NCBI GenBank assembly: GCA_012861695.1
Contig: JAAOOA010000101.1
Location: 660,501-724,500 of the forward strand
From: Trematomus loennbergii
Lineage: Eukaryota > Chordata > Actinopteri > Perciformes > Nototheniidae
Reading direction: 5' to 3'
Length of the DNA: 64,000 nucleotides
A program made the translations under genes and the position numbers. The notes beneath the pieces are model-generated. The model was given only the letters and a program-made list of their open reading frames with translations, had not been told where the DNA came from and did no database searches. Each line of letters begins with the position of its first letter. The first letter of the stretch is position 1. Shown piece after piece: positions 49,841 through 60,362 of the stretch.

Positions 49841-50871
49841 AGGAAAACATGAATTAAAGAATAAATAAATGCTGAGAAACATACATAAAGGAATAAATGC
49901 ATGAATAAAAAATTGGTCTGAATCGGATATTAGCACTTTCCTATTGTGAATTAAAACATTTTTATTGAGATGTATTATAAATGTTCCCTATTTCATTTTG
50001 TCTGTCATAAAAGCATAAACAACTTCTTCAATTAACTTTAATAATGACTGTAAACCATTTTAGTTAAATGTCATAACCCAAACAGGACAACTGTATTCAC
50101 TGTGTATTCACCTATTCACCATAGGGGTCGCTGTCTTTTTACCTGCAGGGCACAGGTGTATAAGGTGTGTGTCACATGATTGATCGTGTCTGACCCCGGA
50201 AGAGCATGAGTTTTGACCGCCGTAGCGCGAGGTTGTGAGTAGTACAGCTCAGTTTGTTTGGCAATGAATTGAATGTTGATGGACATGAACTATACTTTAT
50301 TATGCACAACAATATACAATAAATTGATTGTATTTTGCTGCACCTGATAACGAGCCTACCGATTCTTCATTGAAACAACTCAAACGGTATCTGAAAACTC
50401 ACCTGTTTGGACTGCATCTTTGCTCAAAATAAAATCTCTTCTGTTAGTTAGTAGCACTATCAAAGGATTTAGCTTTAGGGGAAGTTAATGCAGCAGCACT
50501 TCATCTGGCTGGGTTTATAGATAGGAAATGCACCTGCAGGTTTCTTGCTTTTGACGTTGTTTCTTCATGGTTGAATGCACTTATTGTAAGATTGTAAGTC
50601 ACTTTGGATAAAAGCGTCAGCTAGATGTAATGTAATCTATTTTATCCACACAGTTTGTCTCCATAGAAGAGGGAGCACTGCCCTCTGGTGGTGATACACG
50701 AGAATTAAAAACCAGACAGTCGATGTGAATTTGTATCTTCCCTAATGTGAATTCATATTTATGTTTAAATTAAATGTATGATTGATGCAACACAATTATT
50801 ATTTTTTAATAATTTGGCTCAGTTTGTGGGGATTATGATTAATCTTGGAAAACATGAAAAGTGAAAAAAGA
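49841..50871. other. Spacer with LINE 3' end
   Basis: 50335-50638 ('cggtatctgaaaactcacct' to 'tttggataaaagcgtcagct' and 'atgtaatgtaat') is the 3' end of an L2-like fish LINE. 49850-49915 is AATAAATG-rich. No gene was seen. Confidence 0.55.
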
Positions 50872-50930
50872 TCGGGCCGGGTCAGTACTTGGATGGGAGA
50901 CCGCCTGGGAATACCCGGTGCCGTAAGCTT
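50872..50930 (+). pseudogene. 5S rRNA 3' fragment at the array edge
   Basis: The last ~59 nt of 5S, preceded by unrelated AT-rich sequence. The internal promoter A box is lost. The downstream spacer is of the long type. Confidence 0.92.
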
Positions 50931-51274
50931 TTGCTTTTCTTCCTTGCTCGGCAGAGGTCCCTGCACGTTCTTTTGAGGGTAAGCCAATCTTCATCCAATC
51001 ATGATATTCAATTTCCATTGTGAGATTGGACCTAAGTCACAGCATCACAGTGGACAGGGCCACTCACGGCACTGCTTCTCTCCGAACCCGCCCCCTACAC
51101 CCTGTTGATTGACAGTGGTCCTTTTTGTTGTTTGACTTTGAAATAGTTATTAAAATATCAATATTTGAGCAAATTGTCTATTAGAGCAATAGTTAACTTT
51201 TCATTGTCCTCAGTCTGTTTACAGCCGTGTCAATTGAACGGGCAGCGCCATCTGCTGACGAAGGTATAAAGTCA

Positions 51275-51322
51275 AAGCTTACGGCACCGGGTATTCCCAG
51301 GCGGTCTCCCATCCAAGTACTG
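51275..51322 (-). pseudogene. Inverted 5S 3' fragment, unit 0
   Basis: 48 bp matching 5S nt ~73-120 in reverse (from CAGTACTTGG to CCGTAAGCTT). It lacks box A, so it is not a functional gene. Confidence 0.95.
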
Positions 51323-51883
51323 GCAACCCTCCACCTTCTCAGCTACAGCTAAAATACAATGGATCCTCTTTTACTCGTGTAAATCACCTGTTTGGAGCCC
51401 CATGTTTGCATTACACGGACATTTAGCAAAACCCAGAAAGTTGCCCATTACATCTTGAATCATGACTTTTGTCAACAATGCATTCATATAAAATACAGCG
51501 TCTTGGTGTGAATGCTTGTTTGGTGTTTGGCTGAAAGTTCAATTCAAGGTTTTTTTTGTTGCAAAGTGCTGGAATCGGCTGCCATTTAAGTAAGATCCGC
51601 CCAAACCATGGTCTGTTCTGAAAGGGGGAACTAAGCCAAGGACTTTGAATCAGTTTCTATGGGGGCGGTTTTGCTCAGTGTATTGATTTTGGTTGTACTT
51701 TATTCAAACTTGTCTGTACTTGAAATGATCATATTTCAAATCTTTCTCATGGCTTTCTCTTGCCCGTAGTTTAGGCTCCGAGCTCGAGTAAAGAGGCTGG
51801 ATTGTATTTTAGCTGTCGAAGAAGGCTGCGTTATCAGCGGTGTTTAAGCAGCTATAAATAGCATGTGTGCCGATTCAAATTTC

Positions 51884-52002
51884 ATTTACGGCCATACCAC
51901 CCTGAACACGCCCGATCTCGTCCGATCTCGGAAGCTAAGCAGGGTCGGGCCGGGTCAGTACTTGGATGGGAGACCGCCTGGGAATACCCGTGCCGTAAGC
52001 TT
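51884..52002 (+). rRNA. 5S rRNA, copy 1
   Basis: 119 nt with one base missing in ACCCGGTG. Box A (AGCTAAGCAGGG) and box C (AGTACTTGGATGGGAGACC) are intact. It begins ATTTACGG where the other copies have GTTTACGG. A TTTT terminator follows at once. Short-type 3' spacer. Confidence 0.93.
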
Positions 52003-52328
52003 TTGCTTTTCTTCCTTGCACGTTCTTTTGAGGGTAAGCCAATCTTCATCCAATCATGATATTCCATTTCCATTGTGAGATTGGACCTAAGTCCCAGCAT
52101 CACAATGGACAGAGCCACTCACGGCACTGCTTCTCTCCGAACCCGCCCCCTACACCCTGTTGATTGACAGTGGTCCTTTTTTTGTTTGACTTTGAAATAG
52201 TTATTAAAATATCAATATTTGAGCAAATTGTCTATTAGAGCAATAGTTAACTTTTCATTGTCCTCAGTCTGTTTACAGCCGTGTCAATTGAACGGGCAGC
52301 GCCATCTGCTGACGAAGGTATAAAGTCA

Positions 52329-52376
52329 AAGCTTACGGCACCGGGTATTCCCAGGCGGTCTCCCATCCAAGTACTG
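52329..52376 (-). pseudogene. Inverted 5S 3' fragment, unit 1
   Basis: The same 48-bp fragment and breakpoints as in unit 0, 326 bp downstream of 5S copy 1. Confidence 0.95.
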
Positions 52377-52907
52377 GCAACCCTCCACCTTCTCAGCTAC
52401 AGCTAAAATACAATGGATCCTCTTTTACTCGTGTAAATCACCTGTTTGGAGCCCCATGTTTGCATTACACGGACATTTAGCAAAACCCAGAAAGTTGCCC
52501 ATTACATCTTGAATCATGACTTTTGTCAACAATGCATTCATATAAAATACAGCGTCTTGGTGTGAATGCTTGTTTGGTGTTTGGCTGAAAGTTCAATTCA
52601 AGGTTTTTTTTGTTGCAAAGTGCTGGAATCGGCTGCCATTTAAGTAAGATCCGCCCAAACCATGGTCTGTTCTGAAAGGGGGAACTAAGCCAAGGACTTT
52701 GAATCAGTTTCTATGGGGGCGGTTTTGCTCAGTGTATTGATTTTGGTTGTACTTTATTCAAACTTGTCTGTACTTGAAATGATCATATTTCAAATCTTTC
52801 TCATGGCTTTCTCTTGCCCGTAGTTTAGGCTCCGAGCTCGAGTAAAAGAGGCTGGATTGTATTTTAGCTGTAGAAGAAGGCTGCGTTATCAGCGGTCTTT
52901 AAGCAGC

Positions 52908-52915
52908 TATAAATA
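52908..52915 (+). promoter_or_regulatory. TATA-like box upstream of 5S (present in every unit)
   Basis: TATAAATA at -31 to -24 of the 5S start. The same box precedes all complete copies and the broken last copy. Such upstream TATA elements are known to help RNA polymerase III transcription of 5S genes in some animals. Confidence 0.75.
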
Positions 52916-52938
52916 GCATGTGTGCCGATTCAAATTTC

Positions 52939-53058
52939 GTTTACGGCCATACCACCCTGAACACGCCCGATCTCGTCCGATCTCGGAAGCTAAGCAGGGT
53001 CGGGCCGGGTCAGTACTTGGATGGGAGACCGCCTGGGAATACCCGGTGCCGTAAGCTT
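52939..53058 (+). rRNA. 5S rRNA, copy 2
   Basis: A full 120 nt from GTTTACGGCC to CCGTAAGCTT, with box A, intermediate element and box C intact. TATAAATA is at 52908-52915. Helix I ends (GTTTACGGC with GCCGTAAGC) pair completely. Long-type 3' spacer. Confidence 0.97.
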
Positions 53059-53401
53059 TTGCTTTTCTTCCTTGCTCGGCAGAGGTCCCTGCACGTTCTT
53101 TTGAGGGTAAGCCAATCTTCATCCAATCATGATATTCAATTTCCATTGTGAGATTGGACCTAAGTCACAGCATCACAGTGGACAGGGCCACTCACAGCAC
53201 TGCTTCTCTCCGAACCCGCCCCTACACCCTGTTGATTGACAGTGGTCCTTTTTGTTGTTTGACTTTGAAATAGTTATTAAAATATCAATATTTGAGCAAA
53301 TTGTCTATTAGAGCAATAGTTAACTTTTCATTGTCCTCAGTCTGTTTACAGCCGTGTCAATTGAACGGGCAGCGCCATCTGCTGACGAAGGTATAAAGTC
53401 A

Positions 53402-53449
53402 AAGCTTACGGCACCGGGTATTCCCAGGCGGTCTCCCATCCAAGTACTG
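53402..53449 (-). pseudogene. Inverted 5S 3' fragment, unit 2
   Basis: Same fragment, identical sequence. Confidence 0.95.
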
Positions 53450-54010
53450 GCAACCCTCCACCTTCTCAGCTACAGCTAAAATACAATGGATCCTCTTTTA
53501 CTCGTGTAAATCACCTGTTTGGAGCCCCATGTTTGCATTACAGGACATTTAGCAAAACCCAGAAAGTTGCCCATTACATCTTGAATCATGACTTTTGTCA
53601 ACAATGCATTCATATAAAATACAGCGTCTTGGTGTGAATGCTTGTTTGGTGTTTGGCTGAAAGTTCAATTCAAGGTTTTTTTTGTTGCAAAGTGCTGGAA
53701 TCGGCTGCCATTTAAGTAAGATCCGCCCAAACCATGGTCTGTTCTGAAAGGGGGAACTAAGCCAAGGACTTTGAATCAGTTTCTATGGGGGCGGTTTTGC
53801 TCAGTGTATTGATTTTGGTTGTACTTTATTCAAACTTGTCTGTACTTGAAATGATCATATTTCAAATCTTTCTCATGGCTTTCTCTTGCCCGTAGTTTAG
53901 GCTCCGAGCTCGAGTAAAAGAGGCTGGATTGTATTTTAGCTGTAGAAGAAGGCTGCGTTATCAGCGGTCTTTAAGCAGCTATAAATAGCATGTGTGCCGA
54001 TTCAAATTTC

Positions 54011-54130
54011 GTTTACGGCCATACCACCCTGAACACGCCCGATCTCGTCCGATCTCGGAAGCTAAGCAGGGTCGGGCCGGGTCAGTACTTGGATGGGAGA
54101 CCGCCTGGGAATACCCGGTGCCGTAAGCTT
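54011..54130 (+). rRNA. 5S rRNA, copy 3
   Basis: Identical in layout to copy 2, 120 nt, all control boxes intact. Long-type 3' spacer. Confidence 0.97.
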
Positions 54131-54474
54131 TTGCTTTTCTTCCTTGCTCGGCAGAGGTCCCTGCACGTTCTTTTGAGGGTAAGCCAATCTTCATCCAATC
54201 ATGATATTCAATTTCCATTGTGAGATTGGACCTAAGTCACAGCATCACAGTGGACAGGGCCACTCACAGCACTGCTTCTCTCCGAACCCGCCCCCTACAC
54301 CCTGTTGATTGACAGTGGTCCTTTTTGTTGTTTGACTTTGAAATAGTTATTAAAATATCAATATTTGAGCAAATTGTCTATTAGAGCAATAGTTAACTTT
54401 TCATTGTCCTCAGTCTGTTTACAGCCGTGTCAATTGAACGGGCAGCGCCATCTGCTGACGAAGGTATAAAGTCA

Positions 54475-54522
54475 AAGCTTACGGCACCGGGTATTCCCAG
54501 GCGGTCTCCCATCCAAGTACTG
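54475..54522 (-). pseudogene. Inverted 5S 3' fragment, unit 3
   Basis: Same fragment, identical sequence. Confidence 0.95.
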
Positions 54523-55082
54523 GCAACCCTCCACCTTCTCAGCTACAGCTAAAATACAATGGATCCTCTTTTACTCGTGTAAATCACCTGTTTGGAGCCC
54601 CATGTTTGCATTACACGGACATTTAGCAAAACCCAGAAAGTTGCCCATTACATCTTGAATCATGACTTTTGTCAACAATGCATTCATATAAAATACAGCG
54701 TCTTGGTGTGAATGCTTGTTTGGTGTTTGGCTGAAAGTTCAATTCAAGGTTTTTTTTGTTGCAAAGTGCTGGAATCGGCTGCCATTTAAGTAAGATCCGC
54801 CCAAACCATGGTCTGTTCTGAAAGGGGGAACTAAGCCAAGGACTTTGAATCAGTTTCTATGGGGGCGGTTTTGCTCAGTGTATGATTTTGGTTGTACTTT
54901 ATTCAAACTTGTCTGTACTTGAAATGATCATATTTCAAATCTTCTCATGGCTTTCTCTTGCCCGTAGTTTAGGCTCCGAGCTCGAGTAAAAGAGGCTGGA
55001 TTGTATTTTAGCTGTCGAAGAAGGCTGCGTTATCAGCGGTGTTTAAGCAGCTATAAATAGCATGTGTGCCAATTCAAATTTC

Positions 55083-55202
55083 GTTTACGGCCATACCACC
55101 CTGAACACGCCCGATCTCGTCCGATCTCGGAAGCTAAGCAGGGTCGGGCCGGGTCAGTACTTGGATGGGAGACCGCCTGGGAATACCCGGTGCCGTAAGC
55201 TT
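55083..55202 (+). rRNA. 5S rRNA, copy 4
   Basis: A full 120 nt. The upstream flank has CCAATTCAAA instead of CCGATTCAAA. Short-type 3' spacer. Confidence 0.97.
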
Positions 55203-55529
55203 TTGCTTTTCTTCCTTGCACGTTCTTTTGAGGGTAAGCCAATCTTCATCCAATCATGATATTCCATTTCCATTGTGAGATTGGACCTAAGTCCCAGCAT
55301 CACAATGGACAGAGCCACTCACGGCACTGCTTCTCTCCGAACCCGCCCCCTACACCCTGTTGATTGACAGTGGTCCTTTTTGTTGTTTGACTTTGAAATA
55401 GTTATTAAAATATCAATATTTGAGCAAATTGTCTATTAGAGCAATAGTTAACTTTTCATTGTCCTCAGTCTGTTTACAGCCGTGTCAATTGAACGGGCAG
55501 CGCCATCTGCTGACGAAGGTATAAAGTCA

Positions 55530-55577
55530 AAGCTTACGGCACCGGGTATTCCCAGGCGGTCTCCCATCCAAGTACTG
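55530..55577 (-). pseudogene. Inverted 5S 3' fragment, unit 4
   Basis: Same fragment, identical sequence. Confidence 0.95.
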
Positions 55578-56134
55578 GCAACCCTCCACCTTCTCAGCTA
55601 CAGCTAAAATACAATGGATCCTCTTTTACTCGTGTAAATCACCTGTTTGGAGCCCCATGTTTGCATTACACGGACATTTAGCAAAACCCAGAAAGTTGCC
55701 CATTACATCTTGAATCATGACTTTTGTCAACAATGCATTCATATAAATACAGCGTCTTGGTGTGAATGCTTGTTTGGTGTTTGGCTGAAAGTTCAATTCA
55801 AGGTTTTTTTTGTTGCAAAGTGCTGGAATCGGCTGCCATTTAAGTAAGATCCGCCCAACCATGTCTGTTCTGAAAGGGGGAACTAAGCCAAGGACTTTGA
55901 ATCAGTTTCTATGGGGCGGTTTTGCTCAGTGTATTGATTTTGGTTGTACTTTATTCAAACTTGTCTGTACTTGAAATGATCATATTTCAAATCTTTCTCA
56001 TGGCTTCTCTTGCCCGTAGTTTAGGCTCCGAGCTTGAGTAAAAGAGGCTGGATTGTATTTTAGCTGTAGAAGAAGGCTGCGTTATCAGCGGTCTTTAAGC
56101 AGCTATAAATAGCATGTGTGCCGATTCAAATTTC

Positions 56135-56252
56135 GTTTACGGCCATACCACCCTGAACACGCCCGATCTCGTCCGATCTCGGAAGCTAAGCAGGGTCGGG
56201 CGGGTCAGTACTTGGATGGGAGACCGCCTGGGAATACCGGTGCCGTAAGCTT
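56135..56252 (+). rRNA. 5S rRNA, copy 5
   Basis: 118 nt; one C is missing in GGGCCGGG and one in TACCCGG. Both are homopolymer shortenings that may be sequence errors. Short-type 3' spacer. Confidence 0.9.
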
Positions 56253-56577
56253 TTGCTTTTCTTCCTTGCACGTTCTTTTGAGGGTAAGCCAATCTTCATC
56301 CAATCATGATATTCCATTTCCATTGTGAGATTGGACCTAAGTCCCAGCATCACAATGGACAGAGCCACTCACGGCACTGCTTCTCTCCGAACCGCCCCCT
56401 ACACCCTGTTGATTGACAGTGGTCCTTTTTGTTGTTTGACTTTGAAATAGTTATTAAAATATCAAATTTGAGCAAATTGTCTATTAGAGCAATAGTTCAC
56501 TTTTCATTGTCCTCAGTCTGTTTACAGCCGTGTCAATTGAACGGGCAGCGCCATCTGCTGACGAAGGTATAAAGTCA

Positions 56578-56625
56578 AAGCTTACGGCACCGGGTATTCC
56601 CAGGCGGTCTCCCATCCAAGTACTG
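56578..56625 (-). pseudogene. Inverted 5S 3' fragment, unit 5
   Basis: Same fragment, identical sequence. Confidence 0.95.
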
Positions 56626-57182
56626 GCAACCCTCCACCTTCTCAGCTACAGCTAAAATACAATGGATCCTCTTTTACTCGTGTAAATCACCTGTTTGGAG
56701 CCCCATGTTTGCATTACACGGACATTTAGCAAAACCCAGAAAGTTGCCCATTACATCTTGAATCATGACTTTTGTCAACAATGCATTCATATAAATACAG
56801 CGTCTTGGTGTGAATGCTTGTTTGGTGTTTGGCTGAAAGTTCATTCAAGGTTTTTTTTGTTGCAAAGTGCTGGAATCGGCTGCCATTTAAGTAAGATCCG
56901 CCCAAACCATGGTCTGTTCTGAAGGGGGAACTAAGCCAAGGACTTTGAATCAGTTCTATGGGGGCGGTTTTGCTCAGTGTATTGATTTTGGTTGTACTTT
57001 ATTCAAACTTGTCTGTACTTGAAATGATCATATTTCAAATCTTTCTCATGGCTTTCTCTTGCCCGTAGTTTAGGCTCCGAGCTCGAGTAAAAGAGCTGGA
57101 TTGTATTTTAGCTGTAGAAGAAGGCTGCGTTATCAGCGGTCTTTAAGCAGCTATAAATAGCATGTGTGCCGATTCAAATTTC

Positions 57183-57300
57183 GTTTACGGCCATACCACC
57201 TGAACACGCCCGATCTCGTCCGATCTCGGAAGCTAAGCGGGTCGGGCCGGGTCAGTACTTGGATGGGAGACCGCCTGGGAATACCCGGTGCCGTAAGCTT
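57183..57300 (+). rRNA. 5S rRNA, copy 6
   Basis: 118 nt; a C is missing in ACCACCCTG and an A in AAGCAGGG, the latter inside box A. Long-type 3' spacer. Confidence 0.9.
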
Positions 57301-57643
57301 TTGCTTTTCTTCCTTGCTCGGCAGAGGTCCCTGCACGTTCTTTTGAGGGTAAGCCAATCTTCATCCAATCATGATATTCAATTTCCATTGTGAGATTGAC
57401 CTAAGTCACAGCATCACAGTGGACAGGGCCACTCACAGCACTGCTTCTCTCCGAACCCGCCCCCTACACCCTGTTGATTGACAGTGGTCCTTTTTGTTGT
57501 TTGACTTTGAAATAGTTATTAAAATATCAATATTTGAGCAAATTGTCTATTAGAGCAATAGTTTAACTTTTCATTGTCCTCAGTCTGTTTACAGCCGTGT
57601 CAATTGAACGGCAGCGCCATCTGCTGACGAAGGTATAAAGTCA

Positions 57644-57691
57644 AAGCTTACGGCACCGGGTATTCCCAGGCGGTCTCCCATCCAAGTACTG
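57644..57691 (-). pseudogene. Inverted 5S 3' fragment, unit 6
   Basis: Same fragment; the flank just beyond it has small changes (CAACCTCCCCCTTC). Confidence 0.95.
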
Positions 57692-58249
57692 GCAACCTCC
57701 CCCTTCTCAGCTACAGCTAAAATACAATGGATCCTCTTTTACTCGTGTAAATCACCTGTTTGGAGCCCCATGTTTGCATTACACGGACATTTAGCAAAAC
57801 CCAGAAAGTTGCCCATTACATCTTGAATCATGACTTTGTCAACAATGCATTCATATAAAATACAGCGTCTTGGTGTGAATGCTGTTTGGTGTTTGGCTGA
57901 AAGTTCAATTCAAGGTTTTTTTTGTTGCAAAGTGCTGGAATCGGCTGCCATTTAAGTAAGATCCGCCCAAACCATGGTCTGTTCTGAAAGGGGGAACTAA
58001 GCCAAGGACTTTGAATCAGTTTCTATGGGGGCGGTTTTGCTCAGTGTATTGATTTTGGTTGTACTTTATTCAAACTTGTCTGTACTTGAAATGATCATAT
58101 TTCAAATCTTTCTCATGGCTTTCTCTTGCCCGTAGTTTAGGCTCCGAGCTCGAGTAAAAGAGGCTGGATTGTATTTTAGCTGTCGAAGAGGCTGCGTTAT
58201 CAGCGGTGTTTAAGCAGCTATAAATAGCATGTGTGCCGATTCAAATTTC

Positions 58250-58368
58250 GTTTACGGCCATACCACCCTGAACACGCCCGATCTCGTCCGATCTCGGAAG
58301 CTAAGCAGGGTCGGGCCGGTCAGTACTTGGATGGGAGACCGCCTGGGAATACCCGGTGCCGTAAGCTT
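58250..58368 (+). rRNA. 5S rRNA, copy 7
   Basis: 119 nt; one G is missing in CCGGGTCAG. Long-type 3' spacer with several further small deletions. Confidence 0.9.
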
Positions 58369-58704
58369 TTGCTTTTCTTCCTTGCTCGGCAGAGGTCCCT
58401 GCACGTTCTTTTGAGGGTAAGCCAATCTTCATCCAATCATGATATTCAATTTCCATTGTGAGATTGGACCTAAGTCACAGCATCACAGGACAGGGCCACT
58501 CACGGCACTGCTTCTCTCCGAACCCGCCCCCTACCCTGTTGATTGACAGTGGTCCTTTTTGTTTTTGACTTTGAAATAGTTTTAAAATATCAATATTGAG
58601 CAAATTGTCTATTAGAGCAATAGTTAACTTTTCATTGTCCTCAGTCTGTTTACAGCCGTGTCATTGAACGGGCAGCGCCATCTGCTGACGAAGGTATAAA
58701 GTCA

Positions 58705-58750
58705 AAGCTTACGGCACCGGGTATTCCCAGGCGGTCTCCATCCAATACTG
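58705..58750 (-). pseudogene. Inverted 5S 3' fragment, unit 7
   Basis: Same fragment with two single-base losses (TCTCCATCCAATACTG). Confidence 0.93.
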
Positions 58751-59274
58751 GCAACCCTCCACCTTCTCAGCTACAGCTAAAATACAATGGATCCTCTTTT
58801 ACTCGTGTAAATCACCTGTTTGGAGCCCCATGTTTGCTGGCACATTACACGGACATTTAGCAAAACCCAGAAAGTTGCCCATTACATCTTGAATCATGAC
58901 TTTTGTCAACAATGCATTCATATAAAATACAGCGTCTTGGTGTGAATGCTAGTTTGGTGTTTGGCTGAAAGTTCAATTCAGGTTTTTTTGTTGCAAAGTG
59001 CTGGAATCGGCTGCCATTTAAGTAAGATCCGCCCAAACGATGGTCTGTTCTGAAAGGGGGAACTAAGCCAAGGACTTTGAATCAGTTTCTATGGGGGCGG
59101 TTTTGCTCAGTGTATTGATTTTGGTTGTACTTTATTCAAACTTGTCTGTACTTGAAATGATCATATTTCAAATCTTTCTCAAAAGAGGCTGGATTGTATT
59201 TAGCTGTAGAAGAAGGCTGCGTTATCAGCGGTGTTTAAGCAGCTATAAATAGCATGTGTGCCGATTCAAATTTC

Positions 59275-59394
59275 GTTTACGGCCATACCACCCTGAACAC
59301 GCCCGATCTCGTCCGATCTCGGAAGCTAAGCAGGGTCGGGCCGGGTCAGTACTTGGATGGGAGACCGCCTGGGAATACCCGGTGCCGTAAGCTT
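59275..59394 (+). rRNA. 5S rRNA, copy 8
   Basis: A full 120 nt. The spacer upstream lacks about 40 bp ('tggctttctcttgcccg' to 'gagctcgagt'), which explains the short 1025-bp period. Short-type 3' spacer. Confidence 0.96.
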
Positions 59395-59717
59395 TTGCTT
59401 TTCTTCCTTGCACGTTCTTTTGAGGGTAAGCCAATCTTCATCCAATCATGATATTCCATTTCATTGTGAGATTGGACCTAAGTCCCAGCATCACAATGGA
59501 CAGAGCCACTCACGGCACTGCTTCTCTCCGAACCCGCCCCTACACCCTGTTGATTGACAGTGGTCCTTTTGTTGTTTGACTTTGAAATAGTTATTAAAAT
59601 ATCAATATTTGAGCAAATTGTCTATTAGAGCAATAGTTCACTTTTCATTGTCCTCAGTCTGTTTACAGCCGTGTCAATTGAACGGGCAGCGCGTCTGCTG
59701 ACGAAGGTATAAAGTCA

Positions 59718-59765
59718 AAGCTTACGGCACCGGGTATTCCCAGGCGGTCTCCCATCCAAGTACTG
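59718..59765 (-). pseudogene. Inverted 5S 3' fragment, unit 8
   Basis: Same fragment; the base after it is changed (TACTGACAAC). Confidence 0.95.
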
Positions 59766-60329
59766 ACAACCCTCCACCTTCTCAGCTACAGCTAAAATAC
59801 AATGGATCCTCTTTTACTGGTGTAAATCACCTGTTTGGAGCCCCATGTTGCTGGCACATTACACGGACATTTAGCAAAACCAGAAGTTGCCCATTACATC
59901 TTGAATCATGACTTTTGTCAACAATGCATTCATATAAAATACAGCGTCTTGGTGTGAATGCTAGTTTGGTGTTTGGCTGAAAGTTCAATTCAAGGTTTTT
60001 TTTGTTGCAAAGTGCTGGAATCGGCTGCCATTTAAGTAAGATCCGCCCAAACGATGGTCTGTTCTGAAAGGGGAACTAAGCCAAGGACTTTGAATCAGTT
60101 TCTATGGGGGCGGTTTTGCTCAGTGTATTGATTTTGGTTGTACTTTATTCAAACTTGTCTGTACTTGAAATGATCATATTTCAAATCTTTCTCATGGCTT
60201 CCTTTTGCCCGTAGTTTAGGCTCCAAGCTCGAGTAAAAGAGGATGGATTGTATTTTAGCTGTAGAAGAAGGCTGCGTTATCAGCGGTGTTTAAGCAGCTA
60301 TAAATAGCATGTGTGCCGATTCAAATTTC

Positions 60330-60362
60330 GTTTACGGCCATACCACCCTGAGCACGCCCGAT
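60330..60362 (+). pseudogene. 5S rRNA 5' fragment broken by a retrotransposon
   Basis: The first 33 nt of 5S, ending CGCCCGAT, with one change (GAGCACG for GAACACG). It then runs into the 5' end of a non-LTR element. The upstream TATA box is retained. Confidence 0.93.

Larger units (their letters stand above)
50872..60362 (+). repeat. Tandem 5S rDNA array, ~1.05-1.07 kb units
   Basis: Eight full 5S genes are preceded by a 3' fragment and followed by a 5' fragment. Spacings between 5S starts are 1055, 1072, 1072, 1052, 1048, 1067, 1025 and 1055 bp. Each unit holds 5S, a TATAAATA box about 30 bp upstream, a spacer of about 325 bp, an inverted 48-bp 5S 3' fragment, and about 560 bp more spacer. 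I looked for U1, U2, U5 and tRNA sequences in the spacer and saw none. Scattered 1-bp deletions, often in homopolymers, look like sequencing errors. Confidence 0.97.

Noticed and set aside
51863..59557. Repeated 60-80 codon frames across the 5S units
   Set aside because: They read through 5S rRNA and its spacer and reappear only because the unit repeats.
50872..60362. 5S-derived SINE (SINE3 type) as the explanation of the array
   Set aside because: The units are head-to-tail with full 5S, an upstream TATA box and long shared spacer; SINEs would be dispersed and the inverted piece lacks the promoter half.
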